This document shows positions 47,945-49,984 of a DNA stretch of 49,984 bases, piece by piece. Made by a program: the position numbers and the translations under genes. Source of the DNA: Avimonoglobus sp965151315 (GTDB lineage: Bacteria > Bacillota > Clostridia > UBA1381). The notes under the pieces are model-generated. The model was not told the DNA's origin and made no database searches. It saw nothing but the letters and a program-made list of their open reading frames with translations. The DNA lies in NCBI GenBank assembly GCA_965151315.1, contig CBCTZG010000009.1, positions 1 to 49,984 of the forward strand. Reading direction: 5' to 3'. Each line of letters begins with the position of its first letter. The stretch's first letter is position 1.

Positions 47945-47983
47945 AGAAAAAGAAACGGTCAATTTTTCTGGCCGTTTCTTATA
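47945..47983. repeat. 39-bp repeat with hairpin, copy A
   Basis: Identical to copy B at 49310-49348 in 38 of 39 bases and in the same orientation. It contains AAGAAACGG...CCGTTTCTT, a terminator-like stem usable from both sides. The two copies bracket the DUF4143 ATPase gene. Confidence 0.88.
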
Positions 47984-48009
47984 GTATATTAATAATAATC
48001 TAATTACGT

Positions 48010-49233
48010 CTATATCAACCACGCAGGAACAATCAAATTTTCCCTGCTGAGTGCCGACAATTCACCTTTCATACATACCACTGCACCCATACCACGGGGA
48101 ACGGTTGCTTTATCCAGTACAGAAAACGCCTTTACCATACCGCTGTTGGGTGAGGCTGATTTTTTAATCTCAATCGGGTGAAGCTGCCCATCGCTTTCCA
48201 TGATAACATCAATTTCCCGTGCGTCTTTATCCCGGTAATAATATAGATACGGTTCTTTTCCTGCATTGTAATAGGATTTTACAATCTCGCTCACAACATA
48301 ATTTTCAAAAATAGCCCCGTTCATGGCGCCACTTTCCAATGTTTCCGGACTGCTCCATTTCGTAAGATACACCGCAAGCCCACAATCGGTAAAATACAGC
48401 TTCGGCGTTTTAATGGTACGTTTCAGCGTATTGTTGGAATAGGGACGCAAATAGAAAATCAAGCCCAGTGTTTCCAGAATTCCCAGCCACTTTTTCGCAG
48501 TTACTTGGTCAATAGAAGCATCACGGGCGATTTCCGCAATATTTAAAAGCTGGGAAGTCCTTGCGGCAACGGCGGTGATAAATTGCAGAAAATTCAAGCT
48601 GTCAATAGTGGGTAACAATTCCCGGACATCCCGGTCGATGTACGTTGAGATATAACTGCTGTAAAAAATATCTCGATTGGAGTATGTCCCGCTCACGATT
48701 GCAGGCATAGAACCACGCCAGATTCGCTCGAATATCTGCATCAGGTCAGCGCTGTCCGCTTCGCTCTGCTTTTGCTTTAACTGCTCCAAATCCAGCTTGA
48801 ACGGCTCATTTGCACAGTGGTTGTAAATCTCGTTTTGCGAAAGGGAGGATAAATTCAACACAGCAACCCTGCCCGCTAAACTTTCCTGAATCCCCTGCAT
48901 GAGTTTAAATGCCTGTGAGCCTGTCAGCCAGAATTCCCCCGGAGTATGGTTTTTATCCACCATGATTTTAATATAAGTAAATAACTCCGGCGCATATTGT
49001 ACTTCGTCAATTAAAATTGGTGTGCCATAAGTCTGGAAAAATAATTCCGGGTCGGTTTTTGCAAGCTGTCTTGCGGTTAAATCGTCTAAGGTAACATAGG
49101 CACGCCCGGTGCCCTCCATCAGCTTTTGAAGCATGGTCGTTTTGCCTACCTGCCTTGGGCCTGTAATTAAAATAGCAGGATATTCCGATGATAATGCTTC
49201 TACAAGCGATTCTATATCTCGTTTAATATACAT
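48010..49233 (-). CDS. AAA-family ATPase with DUF4143 domain
   Basis: A 407-residue protein of the widespread, horizontally moving ATPase/DUF4143 family. Residues about 20-150 are the P-loop domain (ILITGPRQVGKTTML Walker A; PILIDEVQYAPELF Walker B; FWLTGSQAFKLM sensor). The second half is DUF4143, a winged helix (LNIAEIARDASIDQVTAKKWL) followed by a PD-(D/E)XK nuclease-like fold (YYYRDKDAREIDVIMES, PIEIKKSA). The role is unknown; defence or toxin-like activity has been guessed for the family. The ATG at 49233 has GAGGTG upstream. Codon use is more AT-rich than in the core genes to the left. Confidence 0.92.
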   Translation of the reverse strand: MYIKRDIESLVEALSSEYPAILITGPRQVGKTTMLQKLMEGTGRAYVTLDDLTARQLAKTDPELFFQTYGTPILIDEVQYAPELFTYIKIMVDKNHTPGEFWLTGSQAFKLMQGIQESLAGRVAVLNLSSLSQNEIYNHCANEPFKLDLEQLKQKQSEADSADLMQIFERIWRGSMPAIVSGTYSNRDIFYSSYISTYIDRDVRELLPTIDSLNFLQFITAVAARTSQLLNIAEIARDASIDQVTAKKWLGILETLGLIFYLRPYSNNTLKRTIKTPKLYFTDCGLAVYLTKWSSPETLESGAMNGAIFENYVVSEIVKSYYNAGKEPYLYYYRDKDAREIDVIMESDGQLHPIEIKKSASPNSGMVKAFSVLDKATVPRGMGAVVCMKGELSALSRENLIVPAWLI

Positions 49234-49244
49234 AAAAACACCTC

Positions 49245-49285
49245 ATTTCGGCTAATCTATATTCTATTTATATTATAGCCGAAAT
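49245..49285 (-). promoter_or_regulatory. Inverted repeat overlapping the ATPase promoter
   Basis: ATTTCGGCTA (49245-49254) and TAGCCGAAAT (49276-49285), perfect 10-base arms with 21 bases between. One arm covers the -10 box and the other lies just before the ribosome site, a good layout for a dimeric repressor. Confidence 0.6.
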
Positions 49286-49300
49286 TTATGAAAAAATCAA
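49272..49300 (-). promoter_or_regulatory. Promoter of the DUF4143 ATPase gene
   Basis: Minus strand TTGATT (49300-49295), 17 bases, TATAAT (49277-49272). Confidence 0.8.
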
Positions 49301-49309
49301 TAGGAATAT

Positions 49310-49348
49310 AGAAAAAGAAACGGTCAGTTTTTCTGGCCGTTTCTTATA
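49310..49348. repeat. 39-bp repeat with hairpin, copy B
   Basis: Second copy of the repeat at 47945-47983. On the minus strand it covers the last codons of the 60-residue gene and can serve as its terminator. Confidence 0.88.
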
Positions 49349-49506
49349 TAATCTTGGATTGCCTGCACCAATTTCTGTTTTTGTTCGAGAGGGCAAGTCA
49401 ATTTTGAAATGTATTTTATGACTGCCTGGGCTTGAACTTCTGATACTTTTTGCCGCAAGACATGTTTATTCTCTTCTGATTCTGGATAGTGCACAAACAA
49501 TTCCAA
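49324..49506 (-). CDS. Small 60-residue protein of mobile-element type
   Basis: A short, helical, charged protein, ELFVHYPESEENKHVLRQK at the start and TCPLEQKQKLVQAIQDYI near the end. From memory, similar 55-65 residue proteins occur beside site-specific recombinases in clostridial elements, but I cannot name a family. The start is TTG at 49506, behind GGAAGGGGG; no ATG is in frame. The frame ends within repeat copy B. A partner gene would be expected upstream, to the right of the window. Confidence 0.6.
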   Translation of the reverse strand: MELFVHYPESEENKHVLRQKVSEVQAQAVIKYISKLTCPLEQKQKLVQAIQDYIRNGQKN

Positions 49507-49984
49507 TTGTCTATCCCCCTTCCTATATTGTTTTATTTATATGCCGGATAACTTGGACGATATGCAGAATTGATAGTTGCAGTATCATTGTAATCTCATT
49601 GCAGGCAGGATTCAATACCGGGAGTAAAAATTTTTAGCGTATTTTTTTTTAACAATTGGTGCAAAAAAATGGCTTAAAATCAAGGTTTTTGCATGTTAAA
49701 AGCTTTTGAGGCAGGAGTTGTTTTGCATATGGTGCCGAATGCATTGGGAGGCAGTGTGGATAGGGATGGCAATCTTTTTGTGGAAATACCGTATGCCGAC
49801 ATGATTTAAGGCAGGAGTAAAACATAAAAAACAACATGGTGTTTGGAACATGCTAAAATTTGCGTTTTACTCCTGCCTAAAACCCTGGAAAACACAGTGA
49901 AATCCACGATTTCCCGGCGTGGAAAACAGGGGCAAAATTAAAAATTGCACACTAGTGTGAAGGCAGGAGTAAAAATGATTTTTG
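49507..49984. other. 478-base right flank without a convincing gene
   Basis: AT-rich and non-coding in appearance. It holds the repeat cluster described separately and a 26-codon frame at 49729-49809 (MVPNALGGSVDRDGNLFVEI...) with AGGAG eleven bases upstream, which may be a small peptide but has no other support. A perfect CACACTAGTGTG palindrome lies at 49948-49959. Confidence 0.4.
49709..49974. repeat. Cluster of AGGCAGGAGTAAAA repeats
   Basis: Copies at 49709-49718 (first 10 bases only), 49809-49823 (AGGCAGGAGTAAAAC), 49864-49878 (same, inverted) and 49961-49974 (AGGCAGGAGTAAAA). The second and third form a 15-bp inverted repeat with a 40-base centre. The window ends just after the last copy, so the array may go on. 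Confidence 0.8.

Noticed and set aside
49709..49974. CRISPR array
   Set aside because: Copies differ in orientation and spacing (100, 55, 97 bases) and the repeat is only 14-15 bases; no cas gene is near.
1..49984. tRNA or rRNA genes
   Set aside because: I looked for cloverleaf signatures such as GGTTCGAATCC-type T arms and for rRNA segments and saw none; a tRNA scan would be the decisive check.

Overview
The window is about 50 kb of chromosome from a low-GC-lineage Gram-positive (Firmicutes, class Clostridia) with a moderately high GC content and strong use of CGG/CCG codons. Evidence: T-box and THF-I riboswitches, a CIRCE-controlled hrcA-grpE-dnaK cluster, the hprK-murB-rapZ-yvcK-whiA block, a 2[4Fe-4S] ferredoxin, C-type zinc L28, PdxST-type vitamin B6 synthesis, and the 5' half of a sporulation sigma-K gene. 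I cannot name family or genus with confidence. Most of the window is ordinary core chromosome; the last 2.7 kb is accessory.

Layout. 1-3900: hairpins of uncertain origin, radA, a membrane protein plus ricT, ferredoxin, a DUF2089-like regulator with a membrane protein. 3923-8900: purF on the minus strand, then an unusual operon aroF-pheA-pdxS-pdxT. 8900-15430: a possible eroded gene, a THF riboswitch driving folT-folC, efp with a zinc-ribbon protein, hemW, then the heat-shock cluster hrcA-grpE-dnaK. 15458-23200: dnaK, a separately promoted dnaJ-fumB-SGNH hydrolase operon, rrf2 and metA on the minus strand, a ClpP-fold protease, an aldo/keto reductase.

23249-28880 is the most interesting intact system: a secreted alpha/alpha-toroid protein with SLH anchor domains, a membrane-anchored DUF4430 protein, an ECF T-component, and one 803-residue polypeptide fusing two ECF ATPases to an S-component. 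Toroid plus DUF4430 are the two halves of animal intrinsic factor/transcobalamin, so I infer a surface cobalamin (or similar corrinoid) capture and import system. 28940-32703: hisD-hisC and a P-loop ATPase. 32767-36864: apbE with an attenuator-like leader, a dead lipoprotein gene behind it, and a T-box riboswitch controlling a fused XRE-cupin-acyl-CoA ligase; its specifier reads best as the isoleucine codon AUC.

36921-46892: amidohydrolase, flavin split-barrel protein, rlmH-walJ-murA on the minus strand, rpmB, then hprK-PHP-murB-rapZ-yvcK-whiA.

46951-49984: sigK breaks off at residue 113-118, at the ARCIE(NE) position where skin elements interrupt sigK in Bacillus subtilis and Clostridioides difficile. 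What follows (XRE protein open back to the junction, DUF4143 ATPase flanked by near-identical 39-bp repeats, a 60-residue protein, and a cluster of AGGCAGGAGTAAAA repeats) is foreign in content, and I read it as the left end of a skin-like integrated element whose recombinase and right end lie outside the window.
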